Assembly: GCF_000287335.1 (NCBI RefSeq)
Contig: NC_018419.1
Location: forward strand, 434,001-498,000
Reading direction: 5' to 3'
Source: a secondary endosymbiont of Ctenarytaina eucalypti
GTDB lineage: Bacteria > Pseudomonadota > Gammaproteobacteria > Enterobacterales > Enterobacteriaceae
Length of the DNA stretch: 64,000 bases
Part shown: piece after piece, positions 54,269-64,000 of the stretch
Layout: each line of letters begins with the position of its first letter
Numbering within the stretch: the stretch's first letter is position 1
Translations under genes and position numbers: made by a program
The notes under the pieces: model-generated
What the model was told of the DNA's origin: nothing
The model's database searches: none
What the model saw: only the letters and a program-made list of their open reading frames with translations

Positions 54269-54661
54269 TTACGCTACGTAGCAGACAATCTCACCACCAA
54301 GGCCAGCCTGGCGAGCTGCACGATCAGTAAGAACGCCTTTGGAGGTAGAAACAACTGAGATCCCCATACCTGACATAACTTTTGGCAGCGCATCTTTTTT
54401 CTTATAGACACGCAGACCGGGACGGCTAATGCGCTGAATGTTTTCTACCACAGGCTTCCCTTGGAAGTACTTTAATACCAATACTAGTGTAGGCTTGGTG
54501 TCGCCTTCAACCTTGAAAGCATCAATAAATCCTTCCGCCTTTAGAAGGTCAGCAATAGCTATTTTCAGCTTAGAGGAAGGCATTGAAACCACAGTTTTTT
54601 TAGCTGTTTGACCGTTACGGATACGGGTCAGCATATCCGCGATTGGATCTTGCATGCTCAT
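54269..54661 (-). CDS. rpsH: 30S ribosomal protein S8
   Basis: S8 is a primary binder of the 16S central domain and, in E. coli, represses spc operon translation by binding near the rplE start. It has 130 residues, the normal length. [16 protein letters not shown], the linker, and the C-terminal [26 protein letters not shown] are intact. Confidence 0.98.
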   Translation of the reverse strand: MSMQDPIADMLTRIRNGQTAKKTVVSMPSSKLKIAIADLLKAEGFIDAFKVEGDTKPTLVLVLKYFQGKPVVENIQRISRPGLRVYKKKDALPKVMSGMGISVVSTSKGVLTDRAARQAGLGGEIVCYVA

Positions 54662-54700
54662 TCTGTCTTTAACTCCCGTAATGCAACAATTGGTGACAAT

Positions 54701-55006
54701 TTACCAGCTTGCCTTTCTCAGGCCGGGGATCTCACCGCGCATAGCGGCTTCCCGCACCTTAATACGGCTCAACCCAAATTTCCGCAGGAAAGCGTGTGGA
54801 CGACCAGTTTGTCGGCATCGGTTACGTTGACGAGACGGGCTGGAGTCACGCGGAAAAGTCTGCAGTTTGAGAACAGCGTCCCAACGTGCTTCAGCCGAAG
54901 CCTGGACATCGGAGATTGTAGTTTTAAGTTTAGAACGTTTTTTAAAAAATATATGAGCCAATTTCACGCGTTTTACTTCGCGTGCTTTCATAGATTGTGT
55001 CGCCAT
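54701..55006 (-). CDS. rpsN: 30S ribosomal protein S14
   Basis: S14 in the 30S head is the zinc-free type, 101 residues, as in E. coli. The C-terminal [49 protein letters not shown] is conserved. Its ATG overlaps the rplE stop (TAATG), so translation is coupled to rplE. Confidence 0.98.
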   Translation of the reverse strand: MATQSMKAREVKRVKLAHIFFKKRSKLKTTISDVQASAEARWDAVLKLQTFPRDSSPSRQRNRCRQTGRPHAFLRKFGLSRIKVREAAMRGEIPGLRKASW

Positions 55007-55560
55007 TAGTAACCCTGCTTTAACTTGCGAAATGGGAAGTTAAAGGCAGTCAATAGCGCACGGCCTTCGTCATCGGATTTCGCAGTAGTGGTGATGCTAA
55101 TATCTAAGCCACGAACGCGATCAACTTTATCATAGTCGATTTCTGGAAATATAATCTGCTCTCGGACACCCATGCTGTAGTTGCCACAGCCATCGAATGA
55201 CTTGGTAGACAATCCACGGAAATCACGGATACGTGGTATAGCAATCAAAAGCAATCGCTCAAAAAACTCCCACATACGTTCACCACGTAAGGTGACTTTA
55301 CAACCGATCGGATAGCCCTGACGGATTTTGAAGCCAGCAACAGATTTACGCGCTGTAGTGATCAGAGGCTTTTGACCTGAAAGCGAGGTTAAATCGGCTG
55401 AAGCATTAGCTAATAGCTTTTTATCGACGATTGCTTCACCCACGCCCATATTCAAGGTGATCTTCTCGACCCGAGGGACTTGCATGACAGAATGATAACC
55501 GAACCGCTTCATCAGTTGCGATACCACTTCGTCTTTATAGTAATCATGCAGTTTCGCCAT
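55006..55560 (-). CDS. rplE: 50S ribosomal protein L5, C-terminally extended
   Basis: L5 binds 5S rRNA and contacts P-site tRNA. It has 184 residues where the family usually has 179. The protein is collinear with E. coli up to NFPFRK and then continues LKQGY to a TAA that overlaps the rpsN start. The codon after the usual last lysine is TTA, consistent with a mutated TAA stop. The core [14 protein letters not shown] and KKLL are intact. S8-mediated repression of spc normally acts at this gene's start. Confidence 0.97.
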   Translation of the reverse strand: MAKLHDYYKDEVVSQLMKRFGYHSVMQVPRVEKITLNMGVGEAIVDKKLLANASADLTSLSGQKPLITTARKSVAGFKIRQGYPIGCKVTLRGERMWEFFERLLLIAIPRIRDFRGLSTKSFDGCGNYSMGVREQIIFPEIDYDKVDRVRGLDISITTTAKSDDEGRALLTAFNFPFRKLKQGY

Positions 55561-55574
55561 CGTACTACTCCAAA

Positions 55575-55889
55575 TTACTTAATAGTTTCGCCGTTAGATT
55601 TAAAAATACGTACTTTCTTCCCGTCAGCGATCTTAAAACCCACACGATCTGCCTTTTTGGTGGCTATATTAAAAATTGCAAGATTAGAAAGATTGATTGC
55701 CGCTTCTTTTTCAAGTATTCCGCCAGGTTGGTTCATAGCTGGCATGGGTTTTTGATGCCTTTTAACCAGATTTATACCTGAAACAATGGCTTTTCCCGTA
55801 GAGAAAATATGCCTTACTTTACCACGCTTGCCTTTATCTTTACCGGTTAAAATAATAACATCATCGTCACGACGTATTTTCGCGGCCAT
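55575..55889 (-). CDS. rplX: 50S ribosomal protein L24
   Basis: L24 is one of two initiators of 50S assembly. From ATG 55889 it has 104 residues, as in E. coli, and begins [25 protein letters not shown] with the KOW motif intact. AAGGAGC lies just upstream, which decides for this start over one 30 bases further. It lies between rplN and rplE. Confidence 0.97.
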   Translation of the reverse strand: MAAKIRRDDDVIILTGKDKGKRGKVRHIFSTGKAIVSGINLVKRHQKPMPAMNQPGGILEKEAAINLSNLAIFNIATKKADRVGFKIADGKKVRIFKSNGETIK

Positions 55890-55899
55890 GATTCGCTCC

Positions 55900-56445
<546 letters not shown>

Positions 56446-56700
56446 TTACATGATCGTTTTTTCTACAACCCGAACTAATTTCCAAGACTTAGTCTTAGAA
56501 ATTGGACGGCATTCGCGAATTTCAACGATATCATCAACATTACTATCATTTTTCTCGTCATGTACATGGAGCATGGTCGTGCGTTTAATGAACTTGCCGT
56601 AAATGGGGTGTTTCACAAAACGCTCAATAGCCACAACGATAGATTTCTCCATTTTTTCACTAATCACACGCCCTTGAAGGGTACGAATTTGATTACGCAT
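56446..56700 (-). CDS. rpsQ: 30S ribosomal protein S17
   Basis: S17 is an early 16S 5'-domain binder with an OB fold. It has 84 residues, as in E. coli; the core [26 protein letters not shown] and [18 protein letters not shown] are intact. Its start overlaps the rpmC end by eight bases. It is the last gene of S10. Confidence 0.98.
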   Translation of the reverse strand: MRNQIRTLQGRVISEKMEKSIVVAIERFVKHPIYGKFIKRTTMLHVHDEKNDSNVDDIVEIRECRPISKTKSWKLVRVVEKTIM

Positions 56701-56899
56701 TAAGCTCCTCTCTCTGCCCCTTCTGAGTCAACAGCGTCTTCACGCGGGCAATGTTGCGGCGCACCTGCTTTAATAGGTGGGTCTGTTCCAGCTGGCGTCT
56801 GGCAATCTGCATACGTAGGCTGAATTGCTCGCGCAGCAGGTTCAGCAGTTCGGTGTTTAGTTCTTCAATACTTTTTTCACTCATGTTCCTTACTTTCAT
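56693..56899 (-). CDS. rpmC: 50S ribosomal protein L29
   Basis: L29 lies near the peptide tunnel exit and contacts signal recognition particle. It has 68 residues (E. coli 63): [24 protein letters not shown] and [17 protein letters not shown] are conserved, with a small C-terminal extension (KGQREELNA) that overlaps rpsQ. It overlaps the rplP end by four bases. Confidence 0.97.
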   Translation of the reverse strand: MKVRNMSEKSIEELNTELLNLLREQFSLRMQIARRQLEQTHLLKQVRRNIARVKTLLTQKGQREELNA

Positions 56900-57309
56900 T
56901 GCATCACCGTCTTAATTACAAAGGTGGTTTTAACCGGAAGCTTTGCTGCTGCCAAGGTGCAGGCTACACGGGCCAGATCTTCCGACACTCCATCTATTTC
57001 GTACAAGACTTTGCCCGGCTGGATCAAGGCGACCCAGTATTCTACGTTACCTTTACCTTTACCCATCCGTACTTCAAGGGGTTTTTTGGTGATTGGTTTG
57101 TCTGGGAAAATACGGATCCAGATCTTGCCTTGACGCTTTACTGCGCGTGTCATTGTGCGACGTGCTGCTTCTATTTGACGAGCAGTTAAACGACCACGGC
57201 CCACAGCTTTTAGACCAAAAGTGCCGAAGCTAACATCCGTACCTGATGCTAAGCCACGATTTCGGCCTTTTTGCATCTTACGGAATTTTGTACGCTTTGG
57301 TTGTAACAT
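56896..57309 (-). CDS. rplP: 50S ribosomal protein L16
   Basis: L16 organises the A-site region of the 50S. It has 137 residues (E. coli 136). [21 protein letters not shown], the central [36 protein letters not shown] and [13 protein letters not shown] are intact. It lies between rpsC and rpmC. Confidence 0.98.
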   Translation of the reverse strand: MLQPKRTKFRKMQKGRNRGLASGTDVSFGTFGLKAVGRGRLTARQIEAARRTMTRAVKRQGKIWIRIFPDKPITKKPLEVRMGKGKGNVEYWVALIQPGKVLYEIDGVSEDLARVACTLAAAKLPVKTTFVIKTVMQ

Positions 57310-57321
57310 CAGCGACTCTCC

Positions 57322-58370
<1,049 letters not shown>

Positions 58371-58378
58371 CTCTTCCC

Positions 58379-58657
58379 TTAGCGCTTCTTGGTTTTTTTA
58401 TCTGCTGTATGGCCGCGATAAGTACGCGTCGGCGCAAATTCACCTAGTTTATGACCGACCATGTCATCAGCAACAAAAATAGGCACGTGCTGTCGACCAT
58501 TATGGATAGCGATCGTTAGACCGATCATTCTTGGAAAGATCGTTGAGCGACGAGACCAAGTGCGAATAGGCTTCTTGTCACGGCTTTCCAGCGCTTTCTC
58601 TACCTTCTTCAGCAAGTGCAGGTCAATAAATGGACCTTTCTTGAGAGAACGTGGCAT
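58379..58657 (-). CDS. rpsS: 30S ribosomal protein S19
   Basis: S19 bridges the 30S head to the 50S together with S13. It has 92 residues, as in E. coli: [30 protein letters not shown] and [22 protein letters not shown] are intact. It begins 16 bases after rplB. Confidence 0.98.
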   Translation of the reverse strand: MPRSLKKGPFIDLHLLKKVEKALESRDKKPIRTWSRRSTIFPRMIGLTIAIHNGRQHVPIFVADDMVGHKLGEFAPTRTYRGHTADKKTKKR

Positions 58658-58673
58658 GATTTATCCTCTAATA

Positions 58674-59495
58674 TTATTTTCTACGGCGACGCACAATAAA
58701 TTGATCAGTACGCTTATTACTACGAGTCTTCTTACCTTTAGTCTGAATTCCCCAAGGCGAAACAGGGTGTTTGCCAAAGTTACGCCCTTCACCACCACCG
58801 TGCGGGTGGTCCACCGGATTCATCGCCGTACCACGAACCGTTGGACGGATACCACGCCAGCGGCTGGCTCCGGCTTTACCCAGCACACGCAACATATGTT
58901 CCGTATTACCTACTTCGCCTAAAGTGGCGCGGCATTCGAAATGAATTTTGCGCATTTCACCAGAACGAAGACGAAGCGTGACATACGTGCCATCACGAGC
59001 AACGATCTGAACATAAGCACCGGCAGAACGAGCCAGCTGGCCTCCCTTTCCCGGCTTCATTTCTACGTTATGGACCGTGGAACCAAGCGGAATATTACGC
59101 ATCGGCAAGGCATTACCGGCCTTGATAGCCACATCGACACCAGATTGAATCTGCTCACCGGTTTTTAGACCTTTTGGTGCTAAGATATAACGACGCTCAC
59201 CATCTTTATACAATAGCAGTGCTATGTTAGCAGAACGATTAGGATCGTACTCCAAACGTTCTACCACTGCTGGGATGCCGTCTTTATTGCGTTTAAAGTC
59301 AATCAAACGATAATGTTGCTTATGGCCTCCCCCAATATGGCGCATCGTAATACGCCCATTGTTGTTACGGCCGCCGGATTTATGAAGAGGTTCCAGTAAT
59401 GGGGAATAGGGCTTGCCTTTGTATAGCTCAGGATTGACCACCTTAACAACGTGGCGACGACCCGGAGATGTCGGTTTACATTTAACAATTGCCAT
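58674..59495 (-). CDS. rplB: 50S ribosomal protein L2
   Basis: L2 is essential for subunit association and close to the peptidyl-transferase centre. It has 273 residues, as in E. coli. The conserved [13 protein letters not shown] loop with its critical histidine is intact, as is [18 protein letters not shown]. It lies between rplW and rpsS. Confidence 0.98.
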   Translation of the reverse strand: MAIVKCKPTSPGRRHVVKVVNPELYKGKPYSPLLEPLHKSGGRNNNGRITMRHIGGGHKQHYRLIDFKRNKDGIPAVVERLEYDPNRSANIALLLYKDGERRYILAPKGLKTGEQIQSGVDVAIKAGNALPMRNIPLGSTVHNVEMKPGKGGQLARSAGAYVQIVARDGTYVTLRLRSGEMRKIHFECRATLGEVGNTEHMLRVLGKAGASRWRGIRPTVRGTAMNPVDHPHGGGEGRNFGKHPVSPWGIQTKGKKTRSNKRTDQFIVRRRRK

Positions 59496-59513
59496 TGTTC
59501 TTACTTCTCCGAG

Positions 59514-59816
59514 TTACTCATCACCGTGGATGAAGTCCAGGTTCTGGCCTGCTTTCAGGGTGACATACGCTTTCTTCCAGTTGCTATGACTACCAATATG
59601 CTGTTTATGACGTTTCGTTTTACCTTTGACAACCAAGGTGCGAACGTTATTGACTTCGACTGAAAAGAGTTTATATACAGCTGCTTTGATTTCTACTTTT
59701 GTTGCATCTTTCGCTACTTTAAGAACGATGGTGTTCTGTTTTTTCATCGTACTGGATGCTTTTTCAGACACATGCGGCGCGCGCAGTACTTTGAGTAGAC
59801 GTTCTTCACGAATCAT
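59514..59816 (-). CDS. rplW: 50S ribosomal protein L23
   Basis: L23 is the tunnel-exit docking site for trigger factor and signal recognition particle. It has 100 residues, as in E. coli; [24 protein letters not shown] and the loop [24 protein letters not shown] are intact. Its start overlaps the rplD stop by four bases. Confidence 0.98.
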   Translation of the reverse strand: MIREERLLKVLRAPHVSEKASSTMKKQNTIVLKVAKDATKVEIKAAVYKLFSVEVNNVRTLVVKGKTKRHKQHIGSHSNWKKAYVTLKAGQNLDFIHGDE

Positions 59817-60418
59817 GCCAGCATCTCCTCAACGTGCTTAATGGCGCCAATCGTCATCACGACTTTTTCGAAGGTCATCAAGCTAACCGGGTCGATACCT
59901 TTTGTATCACGTACGTCTACTTTATATAGATTACGGGCTGCCAAGAATAGGTTTTTGTCTAGCTCCCTAGTAATGATTAGCACATTTTCTAACGCTATCT
60001 CTCTCAGTTTCTGAGCAAGCAGCTTGGTTTTCGGCGCGTGAATAGAAAAATGTTGAAGAACAATCAAACGATCTTGACGTACAAGTTCAGACAGAATACT
60101 TTTCAACGCTCCGCGGTACATTTTCTTATTCACTTTCTGGCTATGATCTTGAGGTTTGGCGGCAAACGTTACACCGCCAGAACGCCAGATCGGACTCTTA
60201 ACGCTGCCGGCGCGCGCGCGGCCGGTGCCCTTCTGACGCCATGGTTTTTTACCAGAACCAGTCACTTCAGCCCGAGTCTTCTGACCCCGAGTCCCTTGAC
60301 GGGCGCTGGCTGCGTACGCCACAACAACTTGGTGAACCAGCGCTTCATTAAAGCAACGACCGAAGGTAGTTTCAGAAACAGTGAGCGTGCTTTGCGCGTC
60401 TTTCAATAGCAATTCCAT
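59813..60418 (-). CDS. rplD: 50S ribosomal protein L4
   Basis: L4 lines the exit tunnel and in E. coli represses its own operon at the S10 leader. It has 201 residues, as in E. coli. The tunnel loop [30 protein letters not shown] is conserved. Whether L4-leader control persists is uncertain because the leader (61410-61607) is only loosely similar. Confidence 0.98.
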   Translation of the reverse strand: MELLLKDAQSTLTVSETTFGRCFNEALVHQVVVAYAASARQGTRGQKTRAEVTGSGKKPWRQKGTGRARAGSVKSPIWRSGGVTFAAKPQDHSQKVNKKMYRGALKSILSELVRQDRLIVLQHFSIHAPKTKLLAQKLREIALENVLIITRELDKNLFLAARNLYKVDVRDTKGIDPVSLMTFEKVVMTIGAIKHVEEMLA

Positions 60419-60420
60419 TT

Positions 60421-61065
60421 CTATCTCCTTGACGTTACTGCCTTGACAGCCGGTTTAACAATGAGATCACTCCCGGTTGCGCCTGGAACGGCCCCTTTAA
60501 CCAGTAGCAGATTGCGCGCTATGTCAATAGATACGACATCCAGGCTCTGAACAGTAATGCGTTCGTTACCCAGCTGACCCGCCATTTTCTTACCCTTAAA
60601 TACTTTACCCGGAGTCTGGTTCTGTCCGATAGAGCCCGGGACGCGGTGCGATAAGGAGTTCCCGTGGGTGGTATCTTGGGTTCGGAAGTTCCAACGCTTG
60701 ACAGTGCCGGTGAATCCTTTGCCTTTGGAGGTGCCAGTAACATCGACCTTTTTAACATCCAAAAATAGTTCTACAGTGATACTTTGGCCAAGGATGGCCT
60801 CTTCGCCATCTGCGATACGCCATTCCCACAAACCACGTCCGGCCGCAACACCGGCTTTCGCAAAATGACTGGCTTCTGGTTTAGTGATGCGGTTTGTTTT
60901 TTTCGTGCCGGCAGTAACCTGGATTGCTCGGTATCCATCGTTTTCCAGATCTTTTACCTGGGTCACTCGATTTGCTTCGATTTCAATAACAGTAACCGGG
61001 ATAGAAATTCCATCTTCGGTGAAGATGCGAGTCATCCCGACTTTACGTCCGATTAAACCCTTCAT
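60421..61065 (-). CDS. rplC: 50S ribosomal protein L3
   Basis: L3 initiates 50S assembly and reaches the peptidyl-transferase centre. From ATG 61065 it has 214 residues (E. coli 209): [24 protein letters not shown] and the loop [30 protein letters not shown] are intact. GAGGT seven bases upstream supports this start over one 36 bases further, which would overlap rpsJ. The C-terminus VTSRR is slightly extended. Confidence 0.97.
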   Translation of the reverse strand: MKGLIGRKVGMTRIFTEDGISIPVTVIEIEANRVTQVKDLENDGYRAIQVTAGTKKTNRITKPEASHFAKAGVAAGRGLWEWRIADGEEAILGQSITVELFLDVKKVDVTGTSKGKGFTGTVKRWNFRTQDTTHGNSLSHRVPGSIGQNQTPGKVFKGKKMAGQLGNERITVQSLDVVSIDIARNLLLVKGAVPGATGSDLIVKPAVKAVTSRR

Positions 61066-61097
61066 GCTTGCAACCTCGCAATCGCTCAACGACTTGA

Positions 61098-62665
<1,568 letters not shown>

Positions 62666-63640
62666 TCAAAACCCCTGCTCAGCAATATCCATAGCGAAAT
62701 AACTGAGAATTATATCTGCCCCTGCCCTCTTGATAGAACCTAGAGTTTCGCGCACGATTTGACGTTCATCAATGGCGCCAGCAGCAGCTGCAAATTTTAT
62801 CATCGCATATTCGCCACTTACTTGATACGCTGCTATCGGCAAATAGGTTGCTTCACGTATATCGCGGATAGTATCTAAAAAAGCCCCCGCCGGTTTTACC
62901 ATGAGGGCATCGGCCCCTTCCTGCTCATCTAGCAACGACTCACGAATTGCTTCTCGGCGATTCATCGAATTCATTTGATAGCTTTTACGGTTTCCCTTTA
63001 GGGTGGTGCCGCCGGCCTCACGAAACGGACCGTAAAATGCTGAGGCAAATTTGGTAGAATACGCCATGATTGCTGTGTCGGTAAAGCCAGCGCTGTCAAG
63101 GGCGGCACGTATCGCCTGGACCTGCCCGTCCATCGCTGCTGAGGGGGCGATAATATCCGCCCCGGCGCGCGCGGCTACCACGGCCTGACGTCCTAAATTC
63201 ACCAAGGTTGCATCGTTATCAACCCAGTTATCGCGCACAACGCCGCAATGACCGTGGGTAGTGTATTCGCAAAAGCAAGTGTCAGACATTACGATCATCT
63301 CCGGTACCGTCTCTTTACAAATACGCACCATTCGTGCGACTAAACCATTCTCAAGCCACGTGTCGCTGCCCACCTCGTCTAGATGATGAGAGATACCAAA
63401 GGTGATGACTGATTGAATGCCAGCTCTAGCATAGCGATCGGCTTCAAAGGCTAGCCGTGCTTCTGGTATTCTGAGCACGCCCGGCATGGCGGACAAGGGC
63501 ATATATTCGCTTACCCCCTCCTCGACGAATATCGGCAGCACTAGAGAGCTCAACTGCACCTCGGTTTCCTGGAATAAAGTGCGTAAAGCTGGTGTGCGGC
63601 GTAAACGGCGTGGGCGTAAAATCGGATAAATACCGGACAT
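62666..63640 (-). CDS. hemB: Porphobilinogen synthase (delta-aminolevulinate dehydratase)
   Basis: HemB condenses two aminolevulinate molecules to porphobilinogen in haem synthesis. It has 324 residues, as in E. coli. The zinc cysteines ([11 protein letters not shown], about 120-130) and the two active-site lysines ([11 protein letters not shown], about 195, and LMVKPAGAF, about 247) are intact. It stands alone, with no other haem gene in the window. The N-terminus ([19 protein letters not shown]) aligns with the family after a few variable residues. Confidence 0.97.
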   Translation of the reverse strand: MSGIYPILRPRRLRRTPALRTLFQETEVQLSSLVLPIFVEEGVSEYMPLSAMPGVLRIPEARLAFEADRYARAGIQSVITFGISHHLDEVGSDTWLENGLVARMVRICKETVPEMIVMSDTCFCEYTTHGHCGVVRDNWVDNDATLVNLGRQAVVAARAGADIIAPSAAMDGQVQAIRAALDSAGFTDTAIMAYSTKFASAFYGPFREAGGTTLKGNRKSYQMNSMNRREAIRESLLDEQEGADALMVKPAGAFLDTIRDIREATYLPIAAYQVSGEYAMIKFAAAAGAIDERQIVRETLGSIKRAGADIILSYFAMDIAEQGF

Positions 63641-64000
63641 TTTTGCTCCTGAATGCGGTTAATTATTAGCTGTAACGGAATGCCGGAAAATTGGCACATG
63701 CGCGAGACATTGAGCTCTTCTGAAAAACAGTTGGGAATAACATCAAAGATGTTAAAAAGAGAAGATCTCTCTGTTGACGATAATGCTGTGCGCTGCTCAG
63801 CGCTAGCACCTATCATTGCGTGCTAATATAAGAAAGCGCATACTTTTATCTAATTTTAACTCACCATACTCTTAGGCCTAAGCAGCTCACTTAATCCCTC
63901 TGCTTTCAACTTACGCCGCATGCTGTTTTTTGGTTAATGCTTTTCTAGATTTAGTGAACGCTGAGGTTATTCCAATATTTGTCACGTCATCACAAAGTCT
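63641..64000. other. Sequence beyond hemB to the window end
   Basis: About 360 bases on the promoter side of hemB. No gene, tRNA or clear repeat is recognised. A longer open frame on the minus strand (to 63816) overlaps the hemB start in another frame and looks accidental. Any upstream hemB promoter would lie here, but no strong -35/-10 pair stands out. Confidence 0.55.

Overview
The window is a piece of a gammaproteobacterial chromosome whose proteins read almost collinearly with those of Escherichia coli. The genome looks like an enterobacterial insect endosymbiont (Sodalis-like or comparable) part-way through reduction. Three things suggest this. Roughly a third of the window has no recognisable gene. 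Short runs of genes from scattered E. coli map positions are joined by long AT-rich dead stretches. Several pathways are reduced to a few steps. I cannot name the species. No transposase, phage gene, CRISPR array or rRNA is visible.

Layout, left to right: the 3' part of rpoB and all of rpoC (1-6742, + strand). A 2 kb dead zone. Elongasome and lipoate genes mrdA-mrdB, ybeD-lipB-lipA (8924-15465, +), with about 1.4 kb of non-coding DNA between mrdB and ybeD. One tRNA-Ser(UGA) without an encoded CCA (15995-16079, -). A pantothenate, folate, RNA-tail and stringent-response cluster panC-panB-folK-pcnB-dksA (18031-22882, -). A 3.9 kb gap with several hairpins. purM (26832-27869, +). epmA (+) facing mscM-psd (-). 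The suf Fe-S operon sufA-sufB-sufC-(sufD remnant)-sufS-sufE (37065-42586, -). pgm (-). The complete merged S10-spc-alpha ribosomal protein operons, rpsJ to rplQ, 28 genes with secY and rpoA (47715-61409, -). hemB (62666-63640, -).

What the genes do together: the core is transcription (RpoA, RpoB, RpoC, DksA), translation (26 ribosomal proteins, tRNA-Ser, EpmA), Sec export (SecY) and cell elongation (PBP2, RodA). A thin metabolic layer sits around it: Suf Fe-S assembly feeding LipA, LipB for lipoate transfer, PanB/PanC, FolK, PurM, Psd, Pgm and HemB. In several places neighbouring steps are missing or damaged: sufD is a C-terminal fragment, panD and purN are absent from this window, and the gene-sized gaps hold nothing readable. 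This is the pattern expected when a host or co-symbiont supplies intermediates.

The most notable observations are: a hairpin-forming inverted repeat with 27-bp perfect outer arms near pgm; a perfect 20-bp hairpin overlapping a second hairpin and a T-run at 24.0-24.1 kb; loss of sufD inside an otherwise kept suf operon; probable start-site damage in sufE and folK; a conserved AUU start in pcnB together with loss of the protein's basic tail; a tRNA-Ser with no CCA and a U-U acceptor mismatch; and frequent CTAG tetranucleotides, which are normally very rare in enterobacteria.
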